Shown one piece after another: positions 45,292 to 56,920 of a stretch of DNA of 64,000 bases (position 1 is its first letter; each line of letters starts with the position of its first letter). Under the pieces are notes generated by a model. It was not told the origin of the DNA. It did no database searches and saw only the letters and a list, made by a program, of their open reading frames with translations. A program made the translations under genes and the position numbers. The stretch covers positions 3,473,501-3,537,500 of the forward strand of contig NZ_CP083370.1 of the NCBI RefSeq assembly GCF_017488845.2, in the 5' to 3' direction. This DNA comes from Ensifer canadensis. Lineage in GTDB: Bacteria; Pseudomonadota; Alphaproteobacteria; Rhizobiales; Rhizobiaceae.

Positions 45292-45561
45292 GAATTTTCA
45301 GTTTCCCTTTACACTCTTTGCCGCAGGGCAAAAAAAAGTCCCGATTGGACCTTGGTTGGTCTGGCACGATTTGGAGAAATTATCTATAAGGCGGCCAACA
45401 CGCCAGCGGTCGGCGTGAATTTCATCCTAGCGCCGAACATGGAATGAATTTCCACGTACGGACAGCGGAAATGGCCGCACCCGCATCCCAATTCGCGCTT
45501 CATTGCGCTCGGGCGTTCGTACGTCAGTTTTTGGCGATCAGACGGAACGGGGTATTATCCA

Positions 45562-48252
<2,691 letters not shown>

Positions 48253-48276
48253 TCGCTCTGGTTGCTTGAAACATTG

Positions 48277-48312
48277 AAAGGCCGGGATACCGCAAGGTGT
48301 CCCGGCCTTTTC
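48277..48312 (+). terminator. Rho-independent terminator of acnA
   Basis: AAAGGCCGGGATACC-GCAA-GGTGTCCCGGCCTTTTC, a stem of 15 positions with two non-canonical pairs. It lies 25 bases after the acnA stop. Confidence 0.92.
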
Positions 48313-48435
48313 ACGTTTCCTATAGGTTGCCTGCCCATATCCTCACTCCAACGTGACTTCCCGTTGAAGCATCGGCGTCGTATGTAATGGACTTCCCCGT
48401 GAAGTAGGCCTGTCGGCCGCCAATGAAGTGACGCC

Positions 48436-49209
48436 ATGACATTCGCAGACAGATATTTCCTTCGCCCCGTTGCAATGGCTTTCGGGCTTTTTGCTGCAGC
48501 GTCGGTTCCGGCTATGGCTGAGGATGGCAAGGTTATCAAAGGCGTCGTCGAACTCTTCACCAGCCAGGGCTGTTCCTCCTGCCCTCCAGCCGATGCCGCC
48601 TTGAAGAAGCTGGTCGATGACGGCGACGTGGTGGCGCTGTCCTATCACGTCGACTACTGGAACTATCTCGGTTGGAAAGACACGCTCGCCTCGACAGAGA
48701 ACACAGACCGGCAATATGCCTATGCCCGCATGCTGGGTCGAAATGGCGTCTACACACCGCAGGCGATCCTCAACGGTCGCGACCACGTCAACGGCGCCAA
48801 TCTGCAGGCGATCAAATCCCGGCTCGACGCCATGAAGACCGCCGGCAAGGGGCTTGCCGTTCCGGTTGACGCGAAGATCAACGGCGAGGAGATTTCGATC
48901 AAGGTCGGCGCGGGTGACGGCAAGGCAAATGTCGTCGTCGTCTATTTCGACCGGGCGAAGATCGTCAATGTCGAGAAAGGCGAAAACAGCGGCAAGAAGA
49001 TCGCCTACTGGCACGCAGTGCGCGATATCCAGACCATTGGCATGTGGGATGGCAAGCCTGCGACCTTCACCCTGCCTGCAACCGTCCTGACGGAGCAGCG
49101 TGGCAAAAGCGGCTGCGCGGTGCTGTTGCAGTCGATGAAGGATGCTGAAACCCCGGGCGCGATCATCGGCGCGACTGCCGTGCTCGCCGGCCCGCAGGGC
49201 AAACTGTGA
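48436..49209 (+). CDS. DUF1223 secreted thioredoxin-like protein
   Basis: A 257-residue exported protein. The signal peptide covers about residues 1-29 (ending PAMAED). The mature part opens with VELFTSQGCSSCPPADAALKKL, a CxxC motif in a thioredoxin-like fold, then YHVDYWNYLGWKDTLAS and the DUF1223 core NGVYTPQAILNGRDHVNG. The family has no assigned role; a periplasmic redox function is inferred from CxxC. A copy of the palindromic repeat follows immediately. Confidence 0.9.
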   Translation: MTFADRYFLRPVAMAFGLFAAASVPAMAEDGKVIKGVVELFTSQGCSSCPPADAALKKLVDDGDVVALSYHVDYWNYLGWKDTLASTENTDRQYAYARMLGRNGVYTPQAILNGRDHVNGANLQAIKSRLDAMKTAGKGLAVPVDAKINGEEISIKVGAGDGKANVVVVYFDRAKIVNVEKGENSGKKIAYWHAVRDIQTIGMWDGKPATFTLPATVLTEQRGKSGCAVLLQSMKDAETPGAIIGATAVLAGPQGKL

Positions 49210-49218
49210 GCGGCTGCA

Positions 49219-49316
49219 GGACGCTTTAAGTCGGAATCGATTTAGGGAAAATAGGCGGCATGCCTGAACCATTACAGCGTCCTTTGCGCGTCATACTTGA
49301 CGCGCGGCGCTGTAAG
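49219..49316 (+). repeat. Copy F of the two-hairpin repeat element
   Basis: Hairpin I region CTTTAAGTCGGAATCGATTTAGGGA, then GGCGGCATGCCTGAACC, then hairpin II TTACAGCGTCCTTTGCGCGTCA-tac-TTGACGCGCGGCGCTGTAA. The ATGCAGCA core is degenerate here (ATGCCTGA). Confidence 0.8.
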
Positions 49317-49622
49317 GGGTGGTTCGGCCCGGCAGCATCGAGGGGCTGGGGCTGAGGGTTCGAAGTTACCGGACCGAACCGGCCATGACTGCGTTCTTTG
49401 AAGGTCACGCAGCATGACGATCTGACCGGACATACGGTGGCAACGACTCTGTCCGTCAGCGCCCGCGAGTTTTGCGGTGAATTGGGGCGGCGATTTGACT
49501 GAAATGGGGCAGAGGCAAGAAATGCCATCTGCACCCAGCGGCTCCGGCCGGTTCCGGCTTGCTTTTCGGCTCGTGTCAGGCAAACTGTTATCGTTCTGTC
49601 ACAACAGAAGGCCGGATTGCCG
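49317..49622. other. Non-coding gap upstream of the DUF2794 gene
   Basis: About 306 bases between repeat copy F and the DUF2794 gene with no supported gene or recognisable motif. Short open frames on the minus strand lack family features. Confidence 0.4.
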
Positions 49623-50027
49623 ATGACCGATGAGCCGGATTTGCCGCGAGGCGAGGCGCGACATCAGCGCCAGACCACTTCTGAAGTGGTCGTCGATCTC
49701 TCGGAATACAAGAACGCCCGGAATGCTCCTCCCATCACCTTTCACCGCCGAGAACTCGACCAGATCCTGTGGGTCTACGGCCGCATGGTCGGCGAAGGCG
49801 AATGGCGCGACTACGCCATTGACCACCTGAAGGACCGCGCCGTCTTCTCCGTTTTCAAGCGCGCGGGCGAGATGCCTCTCTTCCGCATCGAAAAAAACCC
49901 GAAGCTGGCGGCCAAGCAAGGTGCCTTTAGCGTGCTCAACGTCCACGGCACGATTCTGAAGCGCGGGCACGAGCTCGGACAGGTCCTGAAGGTTTTCGAC
50001 AAGGCGCTCAAGCTGGTCGAAACCTGA
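49623..50027 (+). CDS. DUF2794 domain protein
   Basis: A 134-residue protein of an alphaproteobacterial family with no known function. Its conserved core is PITFHRRELDQILWVYGRMVGEGEWRDYAIDHLKDRAVFSVFKRAGEMPLFRIEKNPKL, rich in charged and aromatic residues. ATG 49623 is preferred to a TTG two codons upstream. It is a single gene, convergent with the acetyltransferase gene 67 bases on. Confidence 0.88.
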   Translation: MTDEPDLPRGEARHQRQTTSEVVVDLSEYKNARNAPPITFHRRELDQILWVYGRMVGEGEWRDYAIDHLKDRAVFSVFKRAGEMPLFRIEKNPKLAAKQGAFSVLNVHGTILKRGHELGQVLKVFDKALKLVET

Positions 50028-50094
50028 GACGCCACATCGGAACGATCGGAGAGTCAGGCCCACATGCCGGCTCTGGCTTCGCTGACATCTGCCC

Positions 50095-50652
50095 TCAGGC
50101 TTGATAAAGCGTATCCGGGTAGACGCCCTCGGGCGGATCGCTCGTCGCTCGATCGCCCAGCGCAAGCTGCATGATCGCGGTATCGAGCCACCGTCCATGC
50201 TTGAAGCCGGTCGCCTTCATCAGCCCATGATGTTCGAAACCCAATGATTGATGGACCGCGATCGATGCGGGATGGGCACCGCCGATGACCGCCACCATCT
50301 GGCGAAATCCAAGCGCCGTGCAGCGGCGAACAAGCTCGGCGAGCAGCATCCTTCCTGCCCCCTTCCCCCGTGCCGAAGGCGCCAGGTAGATCGAATCCTC
50401 GACCAGGAAGCGATAGGCCGTCCGCGTGCGGAAGGCCGAGGCATAGGCGTAGCCGATGATCATGCCCGCCGCGTCGATCGCGACGATGTAGGGATAACCA
50501 TGGCCGACGATGGTGGAGAAGCGCGCTGCCATTTCCGCCTGCGACGGAGGCGCGACCTCATAGGTCGCCACGCCGTTCAGAACGGATTCGCGATAGATCT
50601 CGGCAATGGTGGGCAGATCGGAGACGGTGGCGTCGCGCAGGGTCAGGGACAT
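50095..50652 (-). CDS. GNAT N-acetyltransferase (phosphinothricin-type)
   Basis: A 185-residue GNAT enzyme of the Pat/Bar-like group that acetylates small amines with acetyl-CoA. The start SLTLRDATVSDLPTIAEIYRESVLNGVATYE is characteristic, as is the acetyl-CoA loop LAPSARGKGAGRMLLAEL, then the C-terminal SLGFEHHGLMKATGFKHGRWLD. The natural substrate is unknown; the family covers phosphinothricin, methionine sulfone and sulfoximine. ATG 50652 is preferred over 50682 because conservation begins there. Confidence 0.9.
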   Translation of the reverse strand: MSLTLRDATVSDLPTIAEIYRESVLNGVATYEVAPPSQAEMAARFSTIVGHGYPYIVAIDAAGMIIGYAYASAFRTRTAYRFLVEDSIYLAPSARGKGAGRMLLAELVRRCTALGFRQMVAVIGGAHPASIAVHQSLGFEHHGLMKATGFKHGRWLDTAIMQLALGDRATSDPPEGVYPDTLYQA

Positions 50653-50729
50653 GGAAGGATCTTGACGGTTGGATTTTTTCATTCAGTCACATGGATCGCA
50701 CCCGTGGATCAAGCCCTTTTCCGGGCAAC

Positions 50730-50755
50730 AAAAAAGGCGGCCGAAGCCGCCTTTT
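50730..50755 (-). terminator. Rho-independent terminator of the Bax-inhibitor gene
   Basis: On the minus strand, GGCGGC-TTCG-GCCGCC flanked by AAAA and TTTTTT. It lies directly after the stop of the Bax-inhibitor-1-like gene. With A- and T-runs on both sides it could work both ways. Confidence 0.9.
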
Positions 50756-50773
50756 CCGTCAATCTCTTCAGGC

Positions 50774-51511
50774 TTAGTTGTTCCGGTTGCCCATGAACTG
50801 CAGCATGAACATGAACAGGTTGATGAAGTCGAGGTAGAGCGTCAGCGCGCCCATGATCGCCTTGCGGCCAGCAACGGTGCTGTCGTCGGCATCGTAGTAC
50901 ATTTCCTTGATCTTCTGCGTGTCGTAGGCGGTGAGGCCTGCGAAGATCAGCACGCCGATCACGGAGATTGCGAAGCCGAGTGCCGAAGAGCCGAGGAAGA
51001 TGTTGACGATCGACGCGATGATGACGCCGAACAGACCCATGATCAGGAACGAGCCCATGCCGGACAGGTCCTTCTTCGTGGTGTAGCCGTAGAGCGACAG
51101 TGCACCAAACGAGGCGGCGGTCACGAAGAACGTCTGCACGATGCTCTGGCCGGTAAAGACCATGAAGATCGACGACAGCGAAACGCCCATCAGGGCCGCA
51201 TAGACCCAGAACGTCATCTGCGCGGCAGAAACGCTCATGCTATTGATGCGGAAGCTCATGAAGAACACGAGACCCAGCGGAGCGAGCATGACGACCCATC
51301 TCAGGGGCGACGCATAGAGAAGTTGGGCGAATGCCGGATTGGAGACGGCAAGCGCGAATGTTCCGTAAGCTGCCAGGCCGGTGATCGCCAGGCCGAGGGC
51401 CATCAAGTTGTAGACCTTCAGCATGTAGGTGCGAAGGCCTTCGTCGATCACGGCACCCGCCTGAGCGCCGGCGGGCGACATTCGGGTTTGGTAGTTTCTC
51501 AGATCAGCCAT
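50774..51511 (-). CDS. Bax inhibitor-1/YccA-family membrane protein
   Basis: A 245-residue seven-helix membrane protein of the BI-1 (YbhL/TMBIM) family. Marks are LKVYNLMALGLAITG, SMSVSAAQMTFWVYAALMGVSLSSIF, and the C-terminal GLTAYDTQKIKEMYYDAD with the conserved acidic pair. Bacterial members are pH-gated calcium-leak channels or YccA-like FtsH modulators; the role here is uncertain. ATG 51511 follows GAGGAAACA. The upstream minus-strand leader has a structured element. Confidence 0.93.
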   Translation of the reverse strand: MADLRNYQTRMSPAGAQAGAVIDEGLRTYMLKVYNLMALGLAITGLAAYGTFALAVSNPAFAQLLYASPLRWVVMLAPLGLVFFMSFRINSMSVSAAQMTFWVYAALMGVSLSSIFMVFTGQSIVQTFFVTAASFGALSLYGYTTKKDLSGMGSFLIMGLFGVIIASIVNIFLGSSALGFAISVIGVLIFAGLTAYDTQKIKEMYYDADDSTVAGRKAIMGALTLYLDFINLFMFMLQFMGNRNN

Positions 51512-51579
51512 TGTTTCCTCATTTAAGCCCCGGTTGAACTTACGGTGTCGGGCGGATGACCTGACCGATCGGCCATCAT

Positions 51580-51625
51580 CCCATGCCCAGGCGCCGCTGC
51601 GGGGCTCCAGCATGCCTGTGGATAA
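51580..51625 (-). promoter_or_regulatory. Putative ybhL-leader-like structured RNA
   Basis: About 70-115 bases upstream of the BI-1 gene, the minus-strand RNA carries CAGGCATGC, GGAGCCCCGCAGC, then GGCGCCTGGGCATGGG, which can pair CAGGC with GCCTG. A ybhL leader motif is known upstream of BI-1 genes in Alphaproteobacteria; I match it by position and general form only. TTATCCACA (51617-51625), a perfect DnaA box, lies at its 5' edge. Confidence 0.45.
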
Positions 51626-51732
51626 ATATGATGCCGAAAGCCCTTGCGTACAAGACCTTCAGACCCGTGATTCGGCACAGCCTGGGCGTTTATGGCCTTG
51701 TATGACAGGGATTTACGGTTAACTCCGTCCGC

Positions 51733-54285
51733 TCAGAGCTCCCGCAGGACCGGCGCCGCCTTCTGACCCAGCACACGCCAGGTGCCGGCAAGCCCGATGC
51801 CAACAGTCATCACCAGCGCAATGACGACCGTGGCAACCGCAACATCCGGCAGGAAACTCGACGGCAGCTTCATGATCCGGCTGACGACGTACCAGGCGGA
51901 GACGCCGCCCGCAAACAGCGCAAAGACCGCGGTTGCAAGGCCAAGGATGATGTATTCGTAGCTGAAGGCACGGATCAGCGTGGCGCGCGTGGCGCCCAGC
52001 GTCTTCAGCACCACCGCATCGTGGATGCGCGCCCGATTGCCGGCAGCAAGCGCGCCGGCCAGCACCAGGACGGAGGCGACGAGCGCGACGGCGGCGGCAG
52101 CACGGATCGCCGTTGCCAGCTGCCCGAGAAGCGCGTTCACAATGTCGAGAGCATCCTTTACCCGCACGCTGGTGATCGTCGGATAGGCGTTGGTCACGGC
52201 TTTCAGCACCGTCGCCTCCTCCTCCGGCGTCGCGCCGGGATCGATCACCGTTGCGAGCCACGCATGCGGAGCGCCGGCAAAGGTGTTGGGCGAGAATACC
52301 ATCACGAAGTTGATCGACAGCGATTCCCATTCGACATTGCGGAAGTTGGCGATCTTGGCGGTGATGTTGCGGCCAAGCACGTTGACCGTCACCATGTCGC
52401 CGATCTTCAATCCGAGCTCGCGCGCCTCTTCCGCCGAAAACGACACCAGCGGCTCGCCGCTATGGTCGGGCGCCCACCAGCTGCCTTCTGCAAGCGTCGA
52501 ATTCTCCGGCTTGTTCTTGGCATAGGTGATGCCGCGGTCGCCGCGCAGCACCCACTGGCCACTCGGCGGGACGTTGCGACTGTTCACGTCCTCGCCGTTG
52601 AAGGCGACGATACGGCCGCGCAGCATCGGCACTTCGATGACCTTGCCATCAGGCATCGATCCGTTGAGCAGCGCGCGGAACCCCTCGATTTCGCTTCCCT
52701 GGATATCGACGAAGAAGAAATTGGGCGCCCGCTCGGCCATGCTGCCGGTCAGTTCGCGCCGAAGATTGCCGTCGATCAACGCAAGCGTGACGAGAAGCGC
52801 AAGACCGAGGCCGAGCGACAGCACCACCGAAGGCGTGAGCGCGCCCGGTCGATGGATGTTGCCGATCGCCAGCCGTAACGACGGCGAGTTGACGCGCGGG
52901 CTACGGCGCGCAAGCCATGAGATCAGCAGCGAGACGAGACGCAGAACGATGAAGGCGAAGGCGATCGCGCCGAGGAACACGAGCGAGATGTAGCGGTCAT
53001 AGGCGGTCCAGATGGCAAGTCCTGCAAGCGCGCCCAGGCAGGCGAACGCGCCGACCAGATAGGGCCATGCGGGAAAGCCCGAGGGGTCGAAGCCCTGCTG
53101 GCGAAAGAGCGCTGTCGCCGGGATGCCGCGTGCGCGGCCGAGCGGAAGGATGGCGAACGCAAGCGCCGTCAACACGCCGAACAGGGCGGCGATGCCGAGC
53201 GCACCGGGATAGAGCCTGAACTCCGTCGAAATCGGTAGCAGATCGGCAAGAAACTGTGCGGCGACGAAGGGAATGAGCGCACCGAGAACAAGCCCTATGG
53301 CGATGCCGATCAGAGCGATCAGGAGGATCTGCGACAGATAGATCATCGCCACCAGCGAGGCAGGCGCACCCAGGCACTTGAAGGTGGCTATGACGCTGCG
53401 CTTCTGGTCGAGATAGGCGCGCACGGCATTGGCGACACCAACGCCGCCGACGATCAGGGCCGTCAACCCGACAAGCGTCAGGAACTGCGAAAAACGGGTG
53501 ATATTGGCGGTCAGCGACGGGGCCGCGTTGGAGCTGGTGCGGATCGACCAGCCGGCCGACGGAAAGCGCGTCTCGGCGTCGCCGCGGACCGCGTCGACCC
53601 GGGTCGGATCGCTCACCTTCACCTTGTAGCCGTATTCGACAAGACTTCCCGTCTGCACGAGACCCGATGCGTTGAGCGTTTCATCCGAAACCATCAGGCG
53701 CGGTGCGAAGCCGAATCCGTCGGAGAGCGCATCCGGCTCGCGCACGATCTTGCCTGAAATCTTGATGCGGGCATTGCCCAGCAGGATTTCATCACCGACG
53801 GAAATGCCGAGGCGATCAAGCAACAGCGGTGCGGCCACCGCACCGAACACGTCGCCCTGCCGCGCCAGCAGACTGCCAAGCGGCTGATCCGGTTGGCTTT
53901 CCAGCTTGCCATAGAGCGGATAGGCTGCATCGACGGCTTTCAACTCGACGAGTGCCTGGTTCGATCCATCGGGCAAACGCGCCATGGAGCGAAGGCCCGC
54001 TGAAACCGAGACGGGTCCGAGCCCGTCGAGGAACGCGCGCTCCTCTGTCGTTGCCACCCGGTTGTTGAGCTCGAAGCGGATGTCGCCGGCAAGCAGCTCG
54101 CGCCCCTGGGACGCGATCGTCGCGGTGATCGATTGCGACAGCGAGTTGACGCCGGCGATCGCCGCCGTGCCAAGCGCGATGCAGGCGAGGAAGATATAGA
54201 ACCCCTTGAGGCCGCCGCGCATTTCGCGCAACGCCAGCCGCAGGGCGAGCAGTGGGCGCAGTCGGATCGCGAGGGCCTCGCTCAT
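51733..54285 (-). CDS. ybbP: FtsX-like ABC permease (YbbP family)
   Basis: An 850-residue permease with ten or so membrane helices and two FtsX-like domains. The N-terminal LALREMRGGLKGFYIFLACIALGTAAIAGVNSLSQS is diagnostic of YbbP. Two large periplasmic loops follow (about residues 55-250 and 500-720). With the ATPase next door it forms a YbbA-YbbP-like complex of unknown substrate. Its start overlaps the ATPase stop (ATGA). Order and divergence with a tesA-like gene match E. coli. Confidence 0.93.
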   Translation of the reverse strand: MSEALAIRLRPLLALRLALREMRGGLKGFYIFLACIALGTAAIAGVNSLSQSITATIASQGRELLAGDIRFELNNRVATTEERAFLDGLGPVSVSAGLRSMARLPDGSNQALVELKAVDAAYPLYGKLESQPDQPLGSLLARQGDVFGAVAAPLLLDRLGISVGDEILLGNARIKISGKIVREPDALSDGFGFAPRLMVSDETLNASGLVQTGSLVEYGYKVKVSDPTRVDAVRGDAETRFPSAGWSIRTSSNAAPSLTANITRFSQFLTLVGLTALIVGGVGVANAVRAYLDQKRSVIATFKCLGAPASLVAMIYLSQILLIALIGIAIGLVLGALIPFVAAQFLADLLPISTEFRLYPGALGIAALFGVLTALAFAILPLGRARGIPATALFRQQGFDPSGFPAWPYLVGAFACLGALAGLAIWTAYDRYISLVFLGAIAFAFIVLRLVSLLISWLARRSPRVNSPSLRLAIGNIHRPGALTPSVVLSLGLGLALLVTLALIDGNLRRELTGSMAERAPNFFFVDIQGSEIEGFRALLNGSMPDGKVIEVPMLRGRIVAFNGEDVNSRNVPPSGQWVLRGDRGITYAKNKPENSTLAEGSWWAPDHSGEPLVSFSAEEARELGLKIGDMVTVNVLGRNITAKIANFRNVEWESLSINFVMVFSPNTFAGAPHAWLATVIDPGATPEEEATVLKAVTNAYPTITSVRVKDALDIVNALLGQLATAIRAAAAVALVASVLVLAGALAAGNRARIHDAVVLKTLGATRATLIRAFSYEYIILGLATAVFALFAGGVSAWYVVSRIMKLPSSFLPDVAVATVVIALVMTVGIGLAGTWRVLGQKAAPVLREL

Positions 54286-55007
54286 GCGGATGCCGCTTCC
54301 TGGCGCTGCGTTTCGACGACCGGTTCGAACGCGCCACTGGAAATGATCTCGCCGGAGCGCACCCGCACCTGCCGCGAGCAACGGGCCGCGAGCGCTGCGT
54401 CATGGGTGACCAGCACCAGTGTCATGCCCCGGTCACGCTGTTCGGCGAAAAGCAGATCGGCGATCTGCCGGCCCGTCTCGTCATCGAGATTGCCGGTCGG
54501 CTCATCGGCGATCAGCAGCTTCGGCGACGGCGCGAGTGCACGGGCGATCGCCACGCGCTGCTGCTCGCCGCCGGAAAGCTGGCCGGGATAGTGGCTCAAG
54601 CGCTCGCCGAGGCCGACGGCCACAAGCTCCTTGCGCGCGATCTCGAAGGCGCCGGGAACATTGGCGAGTTCGAGCGGCACGGCAACGTTTTCGAGGGCTG
54701 TCATGTTGGGGATGAGGTGGAAGGATTGGAAGACGATGCCGATGTTGCGCCCGCGGAAGTCGGCGACCCTGTCCTCGTTCAGCCGGTGCAGCGGCGTGCC
54801 GTCGATAATGATTTCGCCGCGGTCCAGCCGTTCAAGGCCAGCCAGCACCATCAGCAGCGTCGACTTGCCCGAACCGGAAGGCCCGACGATGCCGACGGAC
54901 TCGCCGGCGTCGATTGTCAGGCTCATGCCTTTCAGCACATGCACCGAGGCCGCGGCTTCGCCGAGGGTGAGGTCGGCATTTTTGAGCTCGATGATGGTAC
55001 TGGCCAA
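54282..55007 (-). CDS. ybbA: ABC transporter ATPase (YbbA family)
   Basis: A 241-residue ATPase of the LolD/MacB type. Walker A is GPSGSGKST, the Q-loop is IVFQSFHLIPNMTALENV, the signature is LSGGEQQRVAIARAL, and Walker B is LLIADEPTGNLDDETG. The start is uncertain: TTG 55007 has an AGGATTG-like upstream stretch, whereas an in-frame ATG at 55076 overlaps the ATG of the divergent arylesterase gene and adds an unconserved N terminus. It is coupled to ybbP. Confidence 0.9.
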   Translation of the reverse strand: MASTIIELKNADLTLGEAAASVHVLKGMSLTIDAGESVGIVGPSGSGKSTLLMVLAGLERLDRGEIIIDGTPLHRLNEDRVADFRGRNIGIVFQSFHLIPNMTALENVAVPLELANVPGAFEIARKELVAVGLGERLSHYPGQLSGGEQQRVAIARALAPSPKLLIADEPTGNLDDETGRQIADLLFAEQRDRGMTLVLVTHDAALAARCSRQVRVRSGEIISSGAFEPVVETQRQEAASA

Positions 55008-55074
55008 GCGAAACAATCCTATATGAAACGGAAAGGGAATAAGAAAACAGCACCCGCGATTTAGGAACAGACCC

Positions 55075-55716
55075 ATGGCATTAAAAGGATTTCAACGGTT
55101 TTTCTTGGGGCTCGCAATGACAATTGCGTTATCGGCGGCAGCACGGGCCGAAACGATCAGCCTCGTCGGCTTCGGCGACAGCCTGATGGCGGGTTATCAG
55201 CTGCCTCCCGAGGATGCCTTCCCGGCCCGGCTTGAAAAGGCGTTGAAGCAAAAGGGCCTCGATGTCACGGTGGCGAACGCCGGCGTTTCTGGCGACACCA
55301 GCTCAGGCGGCCTTGCGCGCATCGACTGGTCGATACCCGACGGCACCAAGGGTGTCATCCTGGAGCTTGGCGCCAACGACGCGTTGCGCGGCATTCCGCC
55401 GGAAGAAACCCGCAAGAACATCGAGGCGATGATTTCACGATTGAAGGAGCGCGGCATCGCCGTGCTGCTCGCCGGCATGATGGCGCCGCCGAACATGGGT
55501 GCCGACTATGCCGCCCGGTTCAATCCGATCTATCCGGAACTCGCAGAGAAATACGGGCTGCAGCTCTACCCCTTCTTCCTCGACGGCGTTGTCACCGACG
55601 CAGCACTCAAGCTTGAGGACGGCATGCACCCGAACGGCAACGGCGTCGGCACGATGGTCGATAAGGCGCTGCCCGTGGTCGAACGTTTCATTGCAACATT
55701 GTCAAAGGCGGAGTGA
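55075..55716 (+). CDS. tesA: SGNH arylesterase/lysophospholipase (TesA-like)
   Basis: A 213-residue periplasmic GDSL hydrolase with a signal peptide of about 25 residues (ending ARAET). Block I is GFGDSLMAGY (S36 nucleophile), block III LELGANDALRG, and block V DGMHPNGNG with the catalytic Asp and His. E. coli TesA is a multifunctional thioesterase, esterase and lysophospholipase; which activity matters here is unknown. It is divergent from the ybbA-ybbP pair, conserving the E. coli neighbourhood. Confidence 0.93.
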   Translation: MALKGFQRFFLGLAMTIALSAAARAETISLVGFGDSLMAGYQLPPEDAFPARLEKALKQKGLDVTVANAGVSGDTSSGGLARIDWSIPDGTKGVILELGANDALRGIPPEETRKNIEAMISRLKERGIAVLLAGMMAPPNMGADYAARFNPIYPELAEKYGLQLYPFFLDGVVTDAALKLEDGMHPNGNGVGTMVDKALPVVERFIATLSKAE

Positions 55717-55731
55717 ACAAATCATCCACAG

Positions 55732-55746
55732 TTAAGAGAGTGTTAA
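55732..55746 (+). promoter_or_regulatory. CtrA-type box upstream of thpR
   Basis: TTAA-GAGAGTG-TTAA is a full TTAA-N7-TTAA match, 85-99 bases before the thpR ATG. It is preceded by ATCATCCACA, close to a DnaA box. Confidence 0.5.
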
Positions 55747-55830
55747 TATTCGCAAGCGTCAAATAGTAGTTGCCTGCAGACTCGATGCGTGATTCGCTGA
55801 GACATCTGCAAGAGATTCGGGGAGCTCGCC

Positions 55831-56421
55831 ATGCCGAGACTATTCACCGCCCTCGAAATTCCGCGCAATGTTGCGATGAGTCTTTCATTGCTGCGCGGAG
55901 GTCTTCCCGGAGCTCGCTGGATCGATGTGGAGAACTACCACATCACCTTGCGCTTCATTGGTGACGTCGACTGGCGCACCGCAGACGAGATCATCGACAA
56001 GCTTGACCGGATCGAAAGACCGGAATTCCAGCTGCAACTGACCGGCACCGGCGCCTTCGGCTCGAAGAAGCCACACTCGGTCTGGGCTGGGGTCAGCAAT
56101 CACCCGGAAATGTACGCGCTGCAGGCCGAAATCGAGCGCATCTGCCAGAGGCTGCGGCTGCCGGCCGACCCGCGCAAGTTCACGCCGCATGTCACGCTTG
56201 CAAGGCTGCGCTCCAGCCGCGTCGAGGATGTGGTCGAATATCTCTCCGGACGCGGCAACTTCATGGCCTCACCCTTCACCGTCTCACGTTTCGTGCTTTT
56301 GTCGTCGCGCGATTCCGTCGGCGGCGGCCCCTACCTCACCGAAGAGGTGTTTCCGCTTCACGAAGTCCGCTCTTCGAGCCTTTCCAGCAACGACGAGCAT
56401 CCGGCCTCCAACATCTGGTAA
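55831..56421 (+). CDS. thpR: RNA 2',3'-cyclic phosphodiesterase (2H family)
   Basis: A 196-residue 2H phosphoesterase of the LigT/ThpR type that opens 2',3'-cyclic phosphates in RNA ends. The two HxTL motifs are YHITLRFIG (H37) and FTPHVTLARL (H120), separated by the usual 80 residues. GGGGAG precedes ATG 55831. The 3' end overlaps the convergent phosphatase gene by 64 bases. A CtrA-like box is upstream. Confidence 0.94.
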   Translation: MPRLFTALEIPRNVAMSLSLLRGGLPGARWIDVENYHITLRFIGDVDWRTADEIIDKLDRIERPEFQLQLTGTGAFGSKKPHSVWAGVSNHPEMYALQAEIERICQRLRLPADPRKFTPHVTLARLRSSRVEDVVEYLSGRGNFMASPFTVSRFVLLSSRDSVGGGPYLTEEVFPLHEVRSSSLSSNDEHPASNIW

Positions 56422-56834
56422 AGGCGTTTGAACGCTTCGGGACCGTCATAATAGGGATCAGGAACGTCCTGGTCCCGCCCCGAAGCGTAGCTCAGAAACA
56501 GATCGATCCTGTCTTCAAGCCCCGCCGGCGCGAGCTGGCGAAGCGTCTTGACGTTCTCCCCATCCATGCCGAGGATCAGGTCGAACGCCGCAAAGTCGGC
56601 CTTTGAAACCTTGCGCCCGCGAAGGCCGGAAATGTCGATGCCGTGCCGGCGCGCCGCCTCGATCGACCGGCGGTCCGGTGGATCGCCGATATGCCACCCA
56701 CCCGTACCGGCAGAATCGACAGAAATCTGTGACGCCAGACCCTTTTGCGCCGCGAGCTCGCGCAGCACGCCTTCAGCCAGAGGTGACCGGCAGATATTGC
56801 CGAGACAAACAAAAAGAATTCGGACCGGTTTCAT
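56358..56834 (-). CDS. Low-molecular-weight protein-tyrosine phosphatase
   Basis: A 158-residue LMW-PTP. The P-loop CLGNICRS (C10 nucleophile, R16) sits in [13 protein letters not shown], and the general acid is in VPDPYYDG. The family dephosphorylates tyrosine kinases in exopolysaccharide systems or other proteins; the substrate here is unknown because no kinase gene is near. ATG 56834 follows GAAAGGGATAGC. The 3' end overlaps thpR by 64 bases on the opposite strand. Confidence 0.94.
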   Translation of the reverse strand: MKPVRILFVCLGNICRSPLAEGVLRELAAQKGLASQISVDSAGTGGWHIGDPPDRRSIEAARRHGIDISGLRGRKVSKADFAAFDLILGMDGENVKTLRQLAPAGLEDRIDLFLSYASGRDQDVPDPYYDGPEAFKRLYQMLEAGCSSLLERLEERTS

Positions 56835-56920
56835 GCTATCCCTTTCAAGGAGATAAGAGGCCAGCCGACTTATACGCGGCGGCACAGCCTTGGAACAGAC
56901 GCGGTGAAAGGGAGGAACGG

